A stretch of DNA of 49,384 nt from Priapulus caudatus (GCF_000485595.1 NW_014577245.1:256373-305756); one strand, 5' to 3'. Shown: positions 1 to 44,300, counted from the stretch's first letter. Numbers and translations: made by a program. The notes: generated by a model from the letters alone, not told the origin.

Positions 1-35
1 CATTGTCTTTCCATTGTCTTTCCATTGTCTTTCCA
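1..35. repeat. Short tandem repeat CCATTGTCTTT
   Basis: Three copies of an 11-bp unit at the window edge; the array may continue to the left. Confidence 0.8.
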
Positions 36-61
36 TGACTTATTTTACCCGCACACATGCG

Positions 62-235
62 ATTTCAAAGCGATTGCGAGCGACGAGTTGCTGAAAATCA
101 AACCTGTTTGATTTCTTGCAACTCGTTGCAAGCGACCAGAATCGCTACGAGTTGCAGTTGCACGTTCCCGCAGACTTCTAGAATCGCAGCCAAGTTGCAT
201 GAAGAAGTCGCAAGTCTGCGCTAGGCTTTAGTATT
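62..235. repeat. Probable truncated inverted-repeat element
   Basis: Contains a hairpin (CGAGTTGCTGAAAATCAAAC and its complement at about 84-136) and repeated AGTTGC/CGATTGCGAGCGAC words. The rest of 236-1520 is AT-rich with no gene or clear repeat that I can see. Confidence 0.45.
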
Positions 236-1520
236 CAAAGTCCGAGCGAGGGACTATAACGAAGACGGAGAGAGACAGAGTTGATCAAACAGACAGATCA
301 GCACTGCCGATCGCAGTAGAAAAAGCCTCAAGTTTGCAACTAACTAAAGAAGTAGGGAGATATTTCCAATGCGGAATGACCGAGACAAAGAAGCTAAACT
401 TACATGGATCCTTTGAAGAGGGCACGTGTCGAAAGCAATGATCACGCTCAGATGATCGAGTGCTGTGGCGTTATAACGTCAAATCAGAGTTGACAAGCTG
501 AGCCTTGTTATTTGTAACAGGGGTGAATAATGAAAACTAAAAAAAAACTTGTTACTCGCTCGAGGACCCCCCCCCCAATCCAAATTCCTGGCTATGCCCT
601 TGGCTATTCTGGAGTACATGCCGGAAGTGGCATTGCATCATTTACGTGAAACTTGTTTCACAATTGTTGATTTACCCGTGTAACTATCCATGTAAGATTA
701 GTCAGGGTTAAATATATTTATTGAAGTTATCGCCCAACTATGTACAGTGAGTGCATCATACCTAACATGGGAGTAATAATGAGAATTTGTCATTATTAAC
801 CCCTGTTTGTATGTATGTGTACAATTCAAAGGCACAAGAGCACGTTGTATTTAATAAATATAAAGCAAGTGACACTTTGTAACGTGCAGTAAAAATTACG
901 TATGCACTTTGGTGTAAATGACTGTATCGGAAAGCAGTACATGTGGGGATTGATGCATTGACGTGTTTCTTCCAACTCATTTGATAATAATCACAATTAA
1001 GTCTAATCTGATCGTTAGATATTTTTATTGTTACTATAATTGTTGTTCAAGTTTATGAATTGTGAGAAGTAAATGTAGTACGTAGTAATATACAGCGCAT
1101 CTGTACATGTATATTGTTAATCATTGAAGAAAAAAAACATTATAAAATGTCTGATATTGTTTCCGTTAAGAATGGTTAATTGTGCATCGCTTGTACATTA
1201 CATGAGAATGTTTAATATTATTTATAGAAATCTGCTTGTCAGAATCTGTTTAAAAGTTTGATGAAACAGGACAACAGCAAATTAAGATCACCTGGAGTCT
1301 AAGATCTAACAGATATGTTACTTTATTGATTTTATCATGTGCTAATTTCGTGCAGTTTAATGAATTTATGCTAACTGTATTAAGAGCAATAATATCATGA
1401 TATAACTATACGAACAAGGGTTATAGCTCATATTCGTATGTAACGTGGCATACAATAGTGTAGTTATTTATTCAAAACTGTTGCAATATTCAGATTGTTA
1501 AATCACTGTATTCTCACGAT

Positions 1521-1703
1521 TACCGTATATACTCGCGTAATAACCGCAAATTTGGCCTCAGATTTCAACCCTGTATTTGCTCTGCGGTTTATAAGTGCGC
1601 CATACCGTGAGGGGAAATATACTAGGCGCAATACTTGGTTACCCGATTCAAATTGAGGTGCGGCTTATAGGTGCCCGCGGTTATTACGCGATCATATACG
1701 GTA
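1521..1703. mobile_element. MITE with ACCGTATATACTCGCG termini
   Basis: Inverted ends ACCGTATATACTCGCGTAAT and its complement near 1676-1703, flanked by TA. The size and TA flank fit a non-autonomous Tc1/mariner-type element. Confidence 0.75.
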
Positions 1704-2095
1704 ATCAAATGTGGTATTACGCTTTGCCTTTGACTGTTTCATAATAGTTATAACTCGCCCCTTTATTCTTACTCAGCCGCGTATGTTATTATTCTACTCA
1801 TCCCTCTCTTCTAACATTAATTGCACTGATTTGGCTCGTGTATGAAACATGGCCTGCAACTTCAAAAGCACTTTTCGTTTTCGCAGGTCGATATTTAATT
1901 AATAGACCAGTGCAGTGGTTGCTGTTACAACACCCCTGTGATTTACTCTTTCTTCTATGCATTTGTCAGCTAGTTAAATGCAATCACTTTACGCTGCTAG
2001 TCAGTTTGATGTTGTTCTATAATTGTGTATGTATATTATCGTGCAAATAAATGGTCTCGTTTCAGTAACCCATTTTCAGTGTTGAGTATTATTGT

Positions 2096-2815
2096 ATTCC
2101 CCGCGACGAAGTCGGCGGGGATACTATGGTTTCAACTTTCATGTCTGTCCAGCCGCCGCTCGCCACAGACACTTTCCCTTCCGCTCTATGACCTTGATCA
2201 TATTTCCTTTCCGCTCTATAACTCAGTCCCTAATTGACCTAGCGCGACCAAACTTGGTATACTTGCACATCTTGGGGAGAAGGTGTGTCGCGTACCAAAC
2301 CCAGGTCACTGCAACCTTCATTTGACCTTGGTCATGTTTCCCTTCCGCTCTATAACTCTACCCTTAATTGACCTAGCGCGACCAAACTTCGTATACTTAC
2401 ACATCTTGGGGAGGGGTGTCGCGTACCAAAACCAGGTCACTGCGACCTTTATTTGACCTTGATCATATTTCCCTTCCGCTCTATAACTCAGTCCCTAATT
2501 GACCTATAGCGCGACCAAACTTGGTATACTTGCACATTTTGGGGAGGTGTGTCGCGTACCAAGCCCAGGTCACTGCAACTTTTATTTGAGCTTGATCATA
2601 TTTCCCTTCCGCTCTATAACTCTGCCCTTAATTGACCTAGCGCTACCAAACTTGGTATACTTACCCATCTTGGGGAGAAGGTGTGCCGCGTACCAAAACC
2701 AGGTCACTGCGACCTTTATTTGACCTTGATCTTTGTGACTTATTTCACTTTGCCTACCTTGTACGTCCTTACGGAGATATTTCATTCATACTAAATCGCG
2801 GGGGATACATGTAGT
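2096..2815. repeat. ~130-bp tandem repeat block in a CCCCGCG-bordered element
   Basis: About four copies of a ~130-bp unit containing GACCTAGCGCGACCAAACTT, GTCGCGTACCAA and CCCTTCCGCTCTATAACTC between 2190 and 2760. The block starts at CCCCGCGACGAAGTCGGCGG and ends near CGCGGGGGATAC. Small frames inside it are not genes. Confidence 0.8.
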
Positions 2816-3540
2816 TGGCGACAACTGCCATTTCTAGTTCTAGTTCAGTCAACATTAATTATTGCTTTGCATATAAATTCCTTGCAAGGTTCGAAACATA
2901 TGCTATTTTTCCATCTACAAATTTAGATCAAATAAAGATCGCATCTGCACAAAACACCGGTAATTCAAAATACTAGTGTTTATACAACATCAATAGTTTT
3001 ACGTATACATAGATCTCTATAACCATAATAAATGTTATTTACCTGATAGTTTTTGAATTTCACCTAAGCATGCGTTATTTAGTTGAGTCGTGGTGTGTAT
3101 TAAGAGCAATTCAGGCAAGAGTTAGTAATGGTTGCATAGTTATAACCGCTGATGCGAAAATAATGCTGAAGAAATAATATGTTGACCGATATTGAAATGA
3201 AAAATACTGATCACTCAACATCTATCTCATTCACGAATACAATAAAAATGTTCTTGTAGCAAATTACTTTAATGGTGCCATGCTTTTTTTTTAGAGCATA
3301 CATAGTCACTCAAGTCTGACTACAGGTGAAATGAAATGGAAGCATCTTAATTAAAATAATGAACTTGGTAACATTACTTATGTCTTTATAAAACGGGAAT
3401 ATATATATAGGAAACGGTAAAATTATTATGATTATGACTATTATTATGTAACCATGCCTTTCACAATTCCCTTATGAAAATAAAAATAAAAATACTAACA
3501 ACAGCATTGACTCTTTCCAAGCATTTAGCATAATCTCTTC
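2816..3540. other. AT-rich intergenic DNA
   Basis: No gene, RNA or clear repeat seen. Confidence 0.5.
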
Positions 3541-3547
3541 TTGGTAT

Positions 3548-3957
3548 CGCACGCACGCACGCACGCACGCACGCTCGCACGTAGACACGCACGCACGCTC
3601 GCATGTAGACACGCACGCACGCACGCTCGCACGTACACACGCACGTACATACGCTCGCTCGCACGTACACACGCACGTACAGTCGTACACACGCACCCAC
3701 GCACGCACGCTCGTACACACGCACGCACGCACGCTCGCTCGTACACACGCACGCACGTACAAACGCACGCAAGCTCGCTCGTACACACGCTCGCACGTAC
3801 ACACGTACACACACACGCACGTACGCTCGCACGCACACACGTTCACACACACACACACACGCACGCACGCACACTCGCACGTACACACGCACGCTCGCAC
3901 GTACGCACGCACGCTCGCACGTACACACGCATTCAGGAATGTACGTACATACTCTCT
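3548..3957. repeat. ACGC/ACGTACAC microsatellite
   Basis: About 400 bp of interspersed ACGC, ACGTACAC and CTCGCACGTA units. Long Arg/His or Val/Cys-rich frames on both strands are translations of this repeat and should not be called genes. Confidence 0.95.
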
Positions 3958-5499
3958 CACACGCACAATTGAAACATTGGGTTGAAGTGGAATTTCTATG
4001 TGAGTTTTTCACATTTAGCATGTTATACGAAAACACGAGCTGCTTCACTGTGATCATTCTGTTCACATGCATGTTACGTCATCCGATTACAAACGACCCC
4101 AACACGTTTAAATATTGGCCATGCCAAGATTTACCTAACGCAGATACGATGTATTCAAGTAAACAAAGCCTGCAAACTACAAACTGGCAAGTGTTTATAG
4201 TATGGAGGAATGACAACATAGCAGACTACACAAATCTATGTACTCTACTTGACTCTACCTACTCTATTCATAACTGTCCAAGTTACGCTTCATATTTACA
4301 AGGTGTAGAGTTATTTATATCATATTGTATTTCAAAAGTCAAACGTAATTTGATGTATACAACAAAACACAGATAATACAGCAGATAATAAAAAAGTATA
4401 TTTACATATAGGTTTGTATGTATGTATATACATACACATAACGCAAACATTTGCACATTCGCATACAATTATATATTTATGTGAGCCTAGTGGATTACAT
4501 AAACACAATAAACCTATTGCTGACGTTGCAATCGCCACGACATTAATGAGCATAAACTAGTTAAGTAATTACTGATTGATTGGCGCATTCTCCAGTCAAG
4601 CACATGTCAACTATAGAAACTTTTTTTTCAATCTCGTCTCATTCTATGCAATTTAAATGCTGCACACGCTTCCACGAACAGTAGTTTCAACATGCACATA
4701 ATTCTATCCTCCGGTGAAACATATTTATTCCTCATGAACACATGCACTCTTTGCTCTCCCACACATTCATGCACATTCATACATGCTTCTTTCAAATTAT
4801 CTCCTTATCAATAAGAAAAACAGAATACAGCGCAGCTTATATCGGTTGAACCCCAAATAAATATCAAGCTGCTTATCGCCTCTATACACGAACCAGCAAT
4901 GATATAGCTTTACATATAAACCATTAGAGATATACGTGTAGATATAGTAGTTGTACGTCTTTAATATTATGCTATATTTGCAGTGGTATCATTATTTATC
5001 AGTAATGATGGCTGCATCACTCACAATTACAGCAAAGGGAAAGGATGTCCGCGAAATAATATAGCGGGAGCCGTAAAGAAATTGTTTATTATTTAGAAAT
5101 CGAATTCAATTCTGTTAACTACCTGGAAATCGTGTTAGCATAGTATAGTTATGTAACACAGTGAGCCTTGTTTACAGTTCTGCGTGACTTGGAAGTGTAT
5201 GCCACATTCTACAATTGTACAACACATGCGTTTTCTCTACAACCGCATACATAACAGGGAAACGTGCATAACAATGTCTCTGCAATTCGAAACAAACCAT
5301 TATTACAATGACGAACCTGAACTCAAAGCACCATATATTGCTAGAAACATACAACTTCTGCCAGCAGCAACCGGAAGACCCGCGAGTAAATCGTGACAGC
5401 CAACAGTATTTCAAGGTGTTACACGTTGCCCAATATATGTTCAGCGAGAGATTGGCCAGCGACATTGACTCTTGACAGACGAGTAGCGACGAAAGTTTC
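3958..5499. other. AT-rich region downstream of ZMYND8, including its probable 3' UTR
   Basis: No gene seen. The part next to 5500 is expected to be ZMYND8 3' UTR on the minus strand. Confidence 0.5.
5085..5090 (-). terminator. Candidate ZMYND8 polyadenylation signal
   Basis: AATAAA on the minus strand, about 410 bases after the ZMYND8 stop. Such hexamers are common in AT-rich DNA, so this is only a candidate. Confidence 0.35.
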
Positions 5500-36673
<31,174 letters not shown>

Positions 36674-37021
36674 CTTGAATGAAATGCCGGAATCACTAAA
36701 AACAACAATATACATCTCTTACGTGTTTCACTGTTGTCAAACATTACATGCATATATATACCAGCATACATATAAACACAACTCTAAGAGTCAGTGCCAT
36801 CTATTTTAAATGTTTATAGAATTATTTCATGCTGTACTCAAAGTCAAAGCCAATAGTGGAATATAAGATATTTTGATCACTCATCTTCTACATTGATGAA
36901 TAAGTAGAAACTTTCTTAGTCGGTAGCCTGCTAGAGAATAATGTACTGTGACTGTACCAGTTCAATTTAGTTTGTTTAACAACATGTTCTGTGCTTCAGT
37001 TTAATTAGTTTAATCATGTTG

Positions 37022-37283
37022 CAGGGTGCGAAATTAACGGGAGTCCGGAGTCAAATACTCCCTGATTTACTGTCGGACTCCCTGATTTGAAATATGCAGG
37101 AGGAAACGTGCAACCGCATGAATCTTAAAAATAAGCATTATATGTGCATTATTGTTAATATATTTAATTTTGAACCTCAGACTTCAGACTCCTTCATTTT
37201 GCTGCGGACTCCCCCCTCTTTTTGAGGGTAGGTTGTAGGGGGTCTGTTGGACTCCCGTGTTCAAAAGTTCATTTCTACCCCTG
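37022..37283. mobile_element. Probable hAT-like MITE with CAGGG...CCCTG ends
   Basis: Ends CAGGGTGCGAAATTAAC and AGTTCATTTCTACCCCTG are imperfect inverted repeats, with ATGTTG on both sides. The core repeats GGAGTCCG/GGACTCCC words. A related end may start at 49341 (CAGGGTTCGACACTAACG). Confidence 0.65.
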
Positions 37284-37319
37284 ATGTTGTGTGTTACAGA
37301 TCTCCAGGAACCCAGTGGC

Positions 37320-37549
37320 GCTGAGAGGGTCTATGTCCCCCAAGGTACTGCCGGAACGTACCCTGGGTACGGTCCGGTATACCGGAACGTACCGTGGTAA
37401 CTATCTAGCTGATATGGTTAGGGTTAGGGTTAGGCGTAGGCGACTCCCTAGACTCGTTAGTGGAGTAGGCGAGGTACGGTCCGGCATATTAGATAGTAGT
37501 ACCCAGAGTACGTTCTGGCAGTACCCTGGGGGACATAAACCCTATCAGC
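37320..37549. mobile_element. Second copy of the TTAGGG-carrying foldback family
   Basis: Same ends (GCTGAGAGGGTCTATGTCCC and complement) and same internal CTCCCTAGACTCGTTAGTGG block as 31728-31963, with a short (TTAGGG)3 core at 37416-37433. Target duplication is unclear. Confidence 0.85.
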
Positions 37550-38065
37550 CAGTGCACCAGATAGCTTGCGTATTTGCGTAAATACGCATGAATTTCATAC
37601 AAATACGCATGTAATTTTCAAAGGTATGCGTATAGATACGCTTGTGTTTTAATAAATACGTACATGAGAAAACAAACAGATCGTATCAGTACGCTAACCT
37701 TCCATCTACTCCCGTATCGGCTCGACTCTCTCGCTAATAGACTGGTAGCTTGGTCGCGGTGCACCACTCATTAAGTTCGCTATGGCTGCTGTGTGTCAGT
37801 ACGTGAACCAGTCTATCTACTATCTATCGTGACTGGTTCCTGTGTGTAGTTTATTTTACAAAGCTCTGAAGTTAAAATTGGTGTTGCGACTGGAACGCAG
37901 TCTATACTCCGGCCTTCCCGGAATTAATTCCAAATAAGGAAAGTCGAACGTGTGTGATCTAAGCTTGTTGACTATTGGTCCATTATATTCGATTAGCCAA
38001 TTAGAATTCAGTTTATAATTATTCGGTAATAAAAACGCACGTTGCCGTCGTCTGCAGAAACAAAC

Positions 38066-38362
38066 ATGAAGTCTACACGTCGCGCTGCCGAACAGTGTCA
38101 GAGCATTTTAAAATATATGAATCCTACAAGACCAAGGAATGTTTCGTCAGTGGAAGATATAGTTTCACCTATAATCTCGCTAGTTGTTGAAAACTGTCTG
38201 GACATTGTCGCTCCCAAGGCTAAGAAGAAACACGATGGTAGTTTTGTTAGCGAGGAGACAGTAGCAAAATGGAAGGGAAAATATCCATGGCTTATACTCG
38301 TTGGAAATGGGGCGGACAGAAGGATTAGGTGCGACAGTTGTGTTAATGCAAAAATATGTTAA
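38066..38362 (+). CDS. Possible TTF/hAT-type zinc-finger exon, isolated
   Basis: An open frame of 98 codons from an ATG in good context (AACAAACATG). The C-terminal part reads VAKWKGKYPWLILVGNGADR then RIRCDSCVNAKIC. The W-x-x-KYPWL...C-x-x-C pattern resembles TTF-type zinc fingers at the start of hAT-like transposase proteins and the KIAA1586-like genes derived from them. No further exon was found downstream. It may be a first exon of a longer gene, a domesticated fragment or a transposon relic. It lies just upstream of ZMYND8 in divergent orientation. Confidence 0.4.
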   Translation: MKSTRRAAEQCQSILKYMNPTRPRNVSSVEDIVSPIISLVVENCLDIVAPKAKKKHDGSFVSEETVAKWKGKYPWLILVGNGADRRIRCDSCVNAKIC

Positions 38363-39066
38363 TATTCTGGTCGATACTCATACTAAGAAAATATGATGAG
38401 TACTGCCAACAAGGAGTACTCATAGGGATCTTGCCGATACTCATACATAAAAAAAATGATGAGTAAATACTCATCAACGCCAAAAATTATCTGGAGCACT
38501 GCTATCAGCCCCAGTGGCAGTGAAGAATCTTTGCAGTAGGGTAGGCTACGCTGTAGCCTGTCATGCAATAAAAAATGACTGCGTGTTTGCTTTAGCCTGT
38601 CACTCAAACCTTGGAAGTTGGAGTAATCATTTTGACAGAGCTCAAACTCAACTCACCACTATTTTGCCAAATTTTAAGCCGTTTATAAAATCATCCAAGT
38701 GATCGCACGAGCATTATACACATGCATGTACAGTCATATATAATTTAAAATAGCCACGACGCTAGTGCATGTGCATTCCGTGAGCGTCACATCGGGTTTT
38801 TTCATATTTTGCTGTGAGGCGCAGCATGGCTAAACAGTCTGAGTGAGCTATGGCTCCCAGGCAATGGCTATGGCTCCAGACGCAAGGCCAAAGGAAGTAA
38901 AAACTATGGGCGTAATTCTAGTTAGTTTGGGACACCGGGCCCATTTTTTGCAATGTAGGGGTGGATACAAGTGAATCTACAAAGGTCTTCTTCAGGGTCT
39001 TGCGTAATTATATCTACGAATAAATGTCCTTTGTCCGCAAGAAGTCAGAAAACTGTCGTTGAACCC
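38363..39066. other. Intergenic DNA, no recognisable feature
   Basis: No gene or clear repeat supported. Confidence 0.45.
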
Positions 39067-39604
39067 ACAGGCACTTGGAACGTCTCAAAAAAAGGTAAAT
39101 AAACACGAAATGTATTTACTACCAAAGTCTTAATGTTTCTCTACTCTATTTTGCCTATTATTGCCGATAATTACCGGTCAAATGCTCATCTGCAACACAC
39201 GCAGTACACCGCACGCACGCCCTGTGCACAAACTCTCTTAGTCTGGTCTTATCATTATGTTGTTTGTGCACAGGGCGTGCGTGCGGTGTACTTGTGTTGC
39301 AGATGCGCATTTGACCACTGGCAGCAAGAACCAGTCCGCATCTGCATCTACATCACACACGCGGCCATTGACTATATATATATATACTACATATACCACT
39401 GTAGTCTGTAGTATATATATAGTCAATGGCCGCGTGTGCTGTAGCTGCAGGTGCGGACTGGTTCTTGCTGCCAGTGCTTTTGACCGGCATTTACGGGTAA
39501 TTATCGGCAATAATAGAGTAGAGAAACATTAAGACTTTGGTAGTAAATACATTTCGTGTTTATTTACCATTATTTTTTTTATTGAGACGTTCCAAGTGCC
39601 TGTG
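39067..39604. repeat. 538-bp branched palindrome with two internal hairpins
   Basis: Outer arms of ~115 bp begin CACAGGCACTTGGAACGTCTC and end with its complement. Inside, a first hairpin has arms around GTACACCGCACGCACGCCCT (39190-39305). A second has arms starting GGCAGCAAGAACCAGTCCGC and meeting at a TATATATA loop (39322-39470). The whole could fold as a three-way cruciform. Confidence 0.9.
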
Positions 39605-40092
39605 CGGTGGCAGCTAGTGCCTGGCTGTGGTTGAACCATAGACTACTCACCTGTTTCTGCTTATTTTTCGCGATTCGCACGTTCGCGTATTTCGGGTAAC
39701 ATCCCTTACATTGACGCTGCTACGATTTCATATCTTATTTTGCTTGTTACGCACATCATTTACGAACTTATGGGCAGCGTCAACCACACCATAGACCACA
39801 CACAAGTTCCTCAAGAAATACTTATCTGGCGCTTTTTCCAAGAGGATGATACATATTACAAACATGCCTCATGATGCTTTCCATCAAGTGGTGTCGCGTG
39901 CTGCCATCTAGCGTCAATGTCGTGCTAGTTAGTGTATAAATATCTTGCGTAACTTTTAGCCAAGAATTGTTGGAAAGCATGCAACCACGCACGCGCGCAC
40001 GCTTACATAAATATCAGTGCATATCATGTTATGTGAATATATATATTCTCTCATTTCGCCTTATATTATGTCTTATGATATAATTATGCTAT

Positions 40093-40342
40093 CAGGAGTG
40101 AATAATAGAGATTAACAGAGAGGTGTACAGGATATAGAGGTGTAGAGGTGTACAGGATTTGTACCAGGGGGAGGGCCTAACCGTAACCCAAACTTGCGAG
40201 CACGCGAAGTGGGGGTCTGGGGGGCCTGGGAAATTAGACCCCCTTAGATGCGTTTTCTGCGCGAGCAAGAGGGGTCCGGACCCCCTGGACCCCCACCCTG
40301 TACACGCCCCTGGATTATTACTCTATTTAGTATTCACTCCTG
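40093..40342. mobile_element. hAT-like MITE, CAGGAGTGAATAATA family, copy 2
   Basis: Inverted ends CAGGAGTGAATAATA / TAGTATTCACTCCTG; flanks repeat ATGCTATC on both sides. The core contains a second inverted pair GGTGTACAGG.../...CCTGTACACG. Confidence 0.8.
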
Positions 40343-40765
40343 ATGCTATCGTGTCACAACAAATAAATTGTTCTACCGAAAGGATGTCGCTGTTGTTACC
40401 CAAAATCTAAATAGATAAGATTTGCAAGGTAAATGGTCATAAAGATGATTAAAGGTTATAAAGACACAGATGAGGGTAAATATAATTAAGCGGATTGAGT
40501 TATCTAAACCAAAATCAAGTTTAAAACAAATGTTTTGACAAAACTTATGCACTTGGTTTTTATTCTCAGATGCAAACATGACAGCAGATAAGGAACAGTT
40601 TCCAAGATGAAAATAATCACATTATGCAAATAAACAGCCAAATTGAATTTGTGCATTGGGCAAATGTTATGTACGTTATAACATATCAGTAATTATCTCA
40701 TACACTCTAAATATTTCCACCTAGTGAGTGTGAAATATTGGAATTTAATTTAAAGAACTGCTTCT

Positions 40766-40771
40766 TTTATT
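40766..40771 (-). terminator. Candidate TCP1 polyadenylation signal
   Basis: AATAAA on the minus strand about 380 bases after the TCP1 stop. Position is reasonable, but the motif is common here. Confidence 0.35.
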
Positions 40772-41150
40772 TACCCCATAGCATTCGCCCTACCTTTTTT
40801 TTTGTAATCAACAATGTATTATCTTGTATTGCGGCGTCATTATGATACTTCCACACATTTGACAACCATATGAAGCTATGTTTGCAGTTTTGCGAGAGAA
40901 CGAACACACATTTTCCGATGAAATATCAAACGCAGTCACGTAACACAGCAAGTGATTTTGGCCACCTTCGAATGACGGCTTCACCTCTGTAACGCGTGAA
41001 AATCATCACCGAAACAAGTCACGCAGTGCGGCTACCTGGTCAGTGTGCCAAAATCTGTGATCGAATGCGACACTCGGGTTCAATTGAAATACGTTACAAA
41101 AAACAAACGCTGACGTGTGCTGTCGGGAAAAAATCTGCGACATTAGACGC

Positions 41151-41367
41151 TTAACCATCTAGAGCCCCGGACCTCTGTGCGTTAGCATAGCTATGTTCTG
41201 GGTTTTCGTTGGGACCAGCTGCTAACTTAATCATATCGTCTATGCGCAGGATGGTGATGGCTGCCTCGGTGGCAAACTTGAGGCTCTTGACCTTGGATAT
41301 GGCCGGTTCCAGGACGCCATCTTTCACGCTGTCTCTCACGACTCCCTCGTACAGGTCCAGTCCAGTC
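41151..41367 (-). CDS. TCP1: TCP1 last coding exon and stop
   Basis: [38 protein letters not shown] and AQRSGALDG, then TAA at 41151-41153. Confidence 0.96.
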
Positions 41368-44300
41368 CTGCAAAGAAGACGATTTCAGTGTTTACCAATC
41401 AAATAGCTTCTCTATAAATTGAGTCTCATTATAACAACCCGCTCTGTGAAAACTGGTAGCTAAACCAAACCCCCGCTAACCCAGTCACTCGAATTTGTGT
41501 TCTGGCCAGAGACTATATCAAATAAAGTGACAACGTGCCATTTTTTGTAATAACAACGACTAATATTGTTGCGCAGACGCTCATACTTCAACGTCATTTT
41601 GCTGACGACTCACTACGACACTACGAGTCACAAAAAACTCACCATTTCAGGGTCGCATGCTCTTTCTTCGTTTGAGCGGCGTTGTGATACGCTCGCAGCT
41701 TTGCGACAAGGTCGGTCGAGTCTTTTGCGGCATTCACGGCCAAGGTCTTAGGGATGACCAGTAGGGAGTTAGCGTATTCTGCGATAGCTAGCTGCTCACG
41801 TGATGCCTGCAACAGAGTTCATTACAGTTAACTTGGATTATGCGAATGAGACGGGCGGAAAGTATTTTGTTTGGATAACTGATGCCAGTGTTTAAAATAC
41901 ATGGCTGGTTCAGCTCCGGGTCAGCGTGTGCCGCTTGGCAACCGTTCACAGGCAAATTACGTTAGCAACTGTACCAACTGTCTCCAGTCCGACTGTTTCC
42001 ACGCAAAGTTACGTCAAACGTGCGCCACCTATCTAGCTTTCTACAGCGATACACAAAGGCACAGTGAACAATCAAATATATTTTCTTGAATTATGAATAA
42101 CACAAATGCATTGAAATATTTAATTAAATTATCGCAAAATAAACCTTGATTTTAGTACAATATTGAAATTAGCTTGAATTCTTCATAACCTCTTAATAGT
42201 GGGTGGTCTAGCGGCTTATTAAATATTCACAGGACCTTGAGGTCTTGCTCGAATAATCCAAAATTCGAATAACCGAGGATCGACTGTACTCACACGTCTC
42301 TATCGCTACCAACACGCAACAAAGCTATTCACGATTCCCTCATATGTCATCTCTCATTGATTATAAAATTGTCGAAACAAATATTCCTTCCACTCGTTTA
42401 CACAGGGAAGGACGTGACCTTAAATGACTCGCACCAGAGACGTAGCGAAGTTCACTATATTATATATATATAAAGTTGTTCAGCCGAATTAGTTCGTACT
42501 CTCATAACTAGAGAACTCCGCAGCCTAGAGAAAAACTAAAGATATTTTCAGAATCAGCACGTCTGAGAGCGTGTTAGGGTTAGGGTTAGGGTTGAAAAAT
42601 TTTAAAAAGTTAAAAAGTTAAAAATTCATAAAATTTCTATTCATCAATAGATGGCGGTGCGTACAGATTAACATCACGTACGTGTGAATCCATGGGTTTA
42701 CCCTTAATGGCGCAGTGGCCTAATCGCTAGAACATCTGTCTCCTACACCGGGATTCCAGGTTCGAGTCCCAGCTGGGGAACTTATATTCCCCCTTTTTCC
42801 TTTTTTTTCCTTTACCTACCTCTTTAGTATGTATTATTTTTAATTTCTTACTTTTTAATTTTTATTTCTTATATTTAATGTCTTTTACCTTTTGATTTCT
42901 TATTATTTTACTGTTTGGGATGGGATGGCATGGGATGGGACGGGACGGGATGGGATGCCATGGGATGGGATGGGATGCGGTGTGACGGGATGCGGTGCGA
43001 TGGGATGCGGTGCGATGGGATGGGATGGGATGCGGTGCGATGAGATGGGATGGGATGCGGTGCGATGGGATGGGATGGGATGCGGTGCGATGGGATGGGA
43101 TGGGATGCGGTGCGATGGGATGGGATGGGATGCGGTGCGATGAGATGGGATGGATGGATGCATGCCTGGATGGATGCATGGATGGATGCATGGATAGATA
43201 GATAGTTAGATTTTTTTGGGTATTTTCCTTTCAACTAAGCGGTCACCAACTGAGTAACACCACTGATTTCCCTGAGCAACGCCGGGTATCCTGCTAGTAT
43301 ATTATATTTCACTAGATTTTTTCCAGATATTGCATTTTTAAGCAATGATTTCGAAATAAATCCTTTAAACGACGCCTCACCAGAGACATAGCGAGTCATA
43401 CATTCCTTCCACTCGTTTACGCTGTGAGTGACAACATTAACTGACCCCTCACCAGTGACGTAGAAAAGTTCACTATATTCGATATTATATTTCCCTATAT
43501 TTTTTCCCCAGATTTTAAGCAATGATTTCAAAATAAATCCTTTAAACGACCAGAGACGTAGCAAGTCAAACATTCCTTCCACTTGTCTCTTTTTCTCACA
43601 GCCAAAGACACGATGTTAAATGATTACTCACCAGAGACGTAGCGAAGTTCACTAAACTACGTATCATATTTTACTATATTTTTCCCCAGATTTTGCATTT
43701 TCAAACCAAAAAATCGTTTAAACGACCGCTCACCAGAGACGTAGCGAAGTTCACTATATTATATATTATATTTTTCCCAGATATTAAGCAATGATTTCAA
43801 AATAAATCCTTTAAACGACCGCCCACCAGAGACGTAGCGAAGTACACCATATTGTATATTATATATTTTCCCAGATTTTAAAGTGTATACCGCGAGTTTT
43901 TGGGCTCAGAAAAACGAAATATAGCAGAATATAGTCTCACCTGACAGTGGAAATATCACTGATTATACCAACATTCAAAACACCAAGATTTTATGCAGTT
44001 ATAGCATAGCAAAATTGATTTGACCACATCATACCAGCAATACATTTTTCCGAGTGGTGACTCTCAAAAATTACAAATGGCGTCTCAAACAAGCGAACAT
44101 AATTAAAACAAAAGGGGTTGCAATTCTGTTTAATAAATATTATTGAGTTTTTATGTCAATAATCAGAGACTTCTTCATTGTCATTCTCCTTGTTACTATC
44201 TGACTGGCAATCCACAAGCTTCTCTAATTAACAGACTTTACGTCGGATTAGTACTCACTGCGTTTACGCTATAGATGAGCGGCTGTGTTTACACATCTGA

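Larger units (their letters stand above)
42425..43870. repeat. Seven decayed copies of the TCP1 exon-44600 donor region
   Basis: Copies of ACCGCTCACCAGAGACGTRG near 42431, 43377, 43447, 43557, 43625, 43730 and 43825, several preceded by AAGCAATGATTTCRAARTAA as at the true exon edge (44557-44617). Most keep CTG|GTGNG on the minus strand. Confidence 0.92.

Noticed and set aside
3461-4072. Cys/Val/Arg-rich and His/Thr/Arg-rich long frames on both strands
   Set aside because: They are translations of the ACGC microsatellite.
42709-42780. Functional tRNA-Arg gene
   Set aside because: Acceptor and T stems have mismatches that would prevent normal folding, despite an intact B box.
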